In this document: positions 14,666 through 14,934 of the stretch, piece after piece | Layout: each line of letters starts with the position of its first letter | How positions within the stretch are numbered: the stretch's first letter is position 1 | Source: Clostridia bacterium | GTDB lineage: Bacteria > Bacillota > Clostridia > Oscillospirales > CAG-272 | Direction: 5' to 3' | DNA: 14,934 nucleotides | NCBI GenBank assembly: GCA_900763885.1 | Contig: CAAFLY010000094.1 | Coordinates: 1 to 14,934, forward strand | Position numbers and translations under genes: made by a program | The notes under the pieces: model-generated | Databases searched by the model: none | Told to the model about the DNA's origin: nothing | The model's input: only the letters and a program-made list of their open reading frames with translations

Positions 14666-14722
14666 GATAAACCGCTGCAATTCTCATTCCAAAGGGGGGA
14701 TGAATGTTGTAGCGGTTTTTTC
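14666..14722 (+). terminator. Terminator between the M56 gene and the convergent gene
   Basis: AAACCGCTGCAA pairs with TTGTAGCGGTTT, and an inner CATTCC pairs with GGGATG, giving a long stem followed by TTTTTTCTTTTT on the plus strand. It ends the BlaI/M56 transcript. The opposite strand has only a short T-run, so termination of the convergent gene here is less sure. Confidence 0.85.
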
Positions 14723-14725
14723 TTT

Positions 14726-14934
14726 TTATGGTTCAAATGCCAGCATTGTTTTCGTTGGCAGTTTCTCGTTTTCACAGCTCAGAAGATACGCTATCACCTT
14801 GTTCGCAAAGCGATTTGTTTTCATGGTATCCCAATCAGCAAGTCGGATGATCTCTGCTGTACCGTTCTCGAAATCCAATGATATTTCGCCCCATTCTCCG
14901 TCGCAGTCTACCTGATATTCGTAGATTGCGGCGG
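14726..14934 (-). CDS. Hypothetical protein, C-terminal part, entering from the right edge
   Basis: An open frame of 68 codons on the minus strand enters at the right edge and ends with TAA at 14728-14726. The visible part reads like a real protein: it starts IYEYQVDCDGEWGEISLDF, then DWDTMKTNRFANKVIAYLL, and ends TKTMLAFEP. It is acidic with two tryptophans and has no membrane segment. Codon use resembles the neighbouring AT-richer genes. It is convergent with the M56 gene. I do not recognise the family. Short proteins of this style are common in conjugative elements of Clostridia, which fits the context but is not proof. Confidence 0.7.
   Translation of the reverse strand, partial: AAIYEYQVDCDGEWGEISLDFENGTAEIIRLADWDTMKTNRFANKVIAYLLSCENEKLPTKTMLAFEP

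Noticed and set aside
14700..14915. Plus-strand open frame of 71 codons at the right end
   Set aside because: It starts inside the terminator stem, and the opposite strand carries a much more protein-like frame ending at 14726.

Overview
The window looks like chromosome of a moderately GC-rich Bacillota, most likely a gut Clostridia (Oscillospirales/Lachnospirales type). Support comes from a lysine riboswitch, a T-box leader, Gram-positive type promoters (TTGACN-17-TATAMT) and ribosome sites, lipoprotein-type binding proteins, and a BlaI/M56 pair. No rRNA, tRNA or CRISPR array was seen.

Left part (1-8.6 kb, all genes on the minus strand). A lipoprotein amino-acid-binding protein leaves the left edge (1-199), behind a complete promoter, lysine riboswitch and terminator. 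Next comes clpB (876-3512), which follows a small gene with a ribbon-helix-helix N-terminus (3550-4212). These two probably share one promoter at 4404-4432, where no CIRCE or CtsR site is visible. A three-gene ABC importer follows: ATPase 4561-5346, permease 5350-6294, lipoprotein binding protein 6325-7389. It is led by a promoter and a T-box whose specifier reads UGG, so it is very probably a tryptophan importer of the TrpXYZ type. A small conserved-looking gene of unknown function (8090-8434) has its own promoter.

Middle part (8.6-11.6 kb). A DUF3343-type Se/S carrier and a class V aminotransferase/cysteine desulfurase form a minus-strand pair. They are divergent from an RlmD/RumA-type 23S rRNA uracil methyltransferase on the plus strand.

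Right part (11.57 kb to the end). Base composition falls to a more AT-rich style at the last 95 codons of the methyltransferase. Then come a DUF6061-like protein, a BlaI-type repressor with two matching dyad operators, an M56 BlaR1-like sensor protease, and the end of a convergent hypothetical gene. This looks like accessory DNA attached at the 3' end of rumA/rlmD, a known landing site for integrative elements.

Two 87-88 bp hairpin elements of one family, in opposite orientation (770-856 and 8462-8549), look like MITEs. The points most worth following up are this MITE family, the RHH gene-clpB unit with a possible SD-sequestering hairpin, the unusually long Trp T-box followed by a tiny Trp-containing ORF, and the chimeric methyltransferase end.
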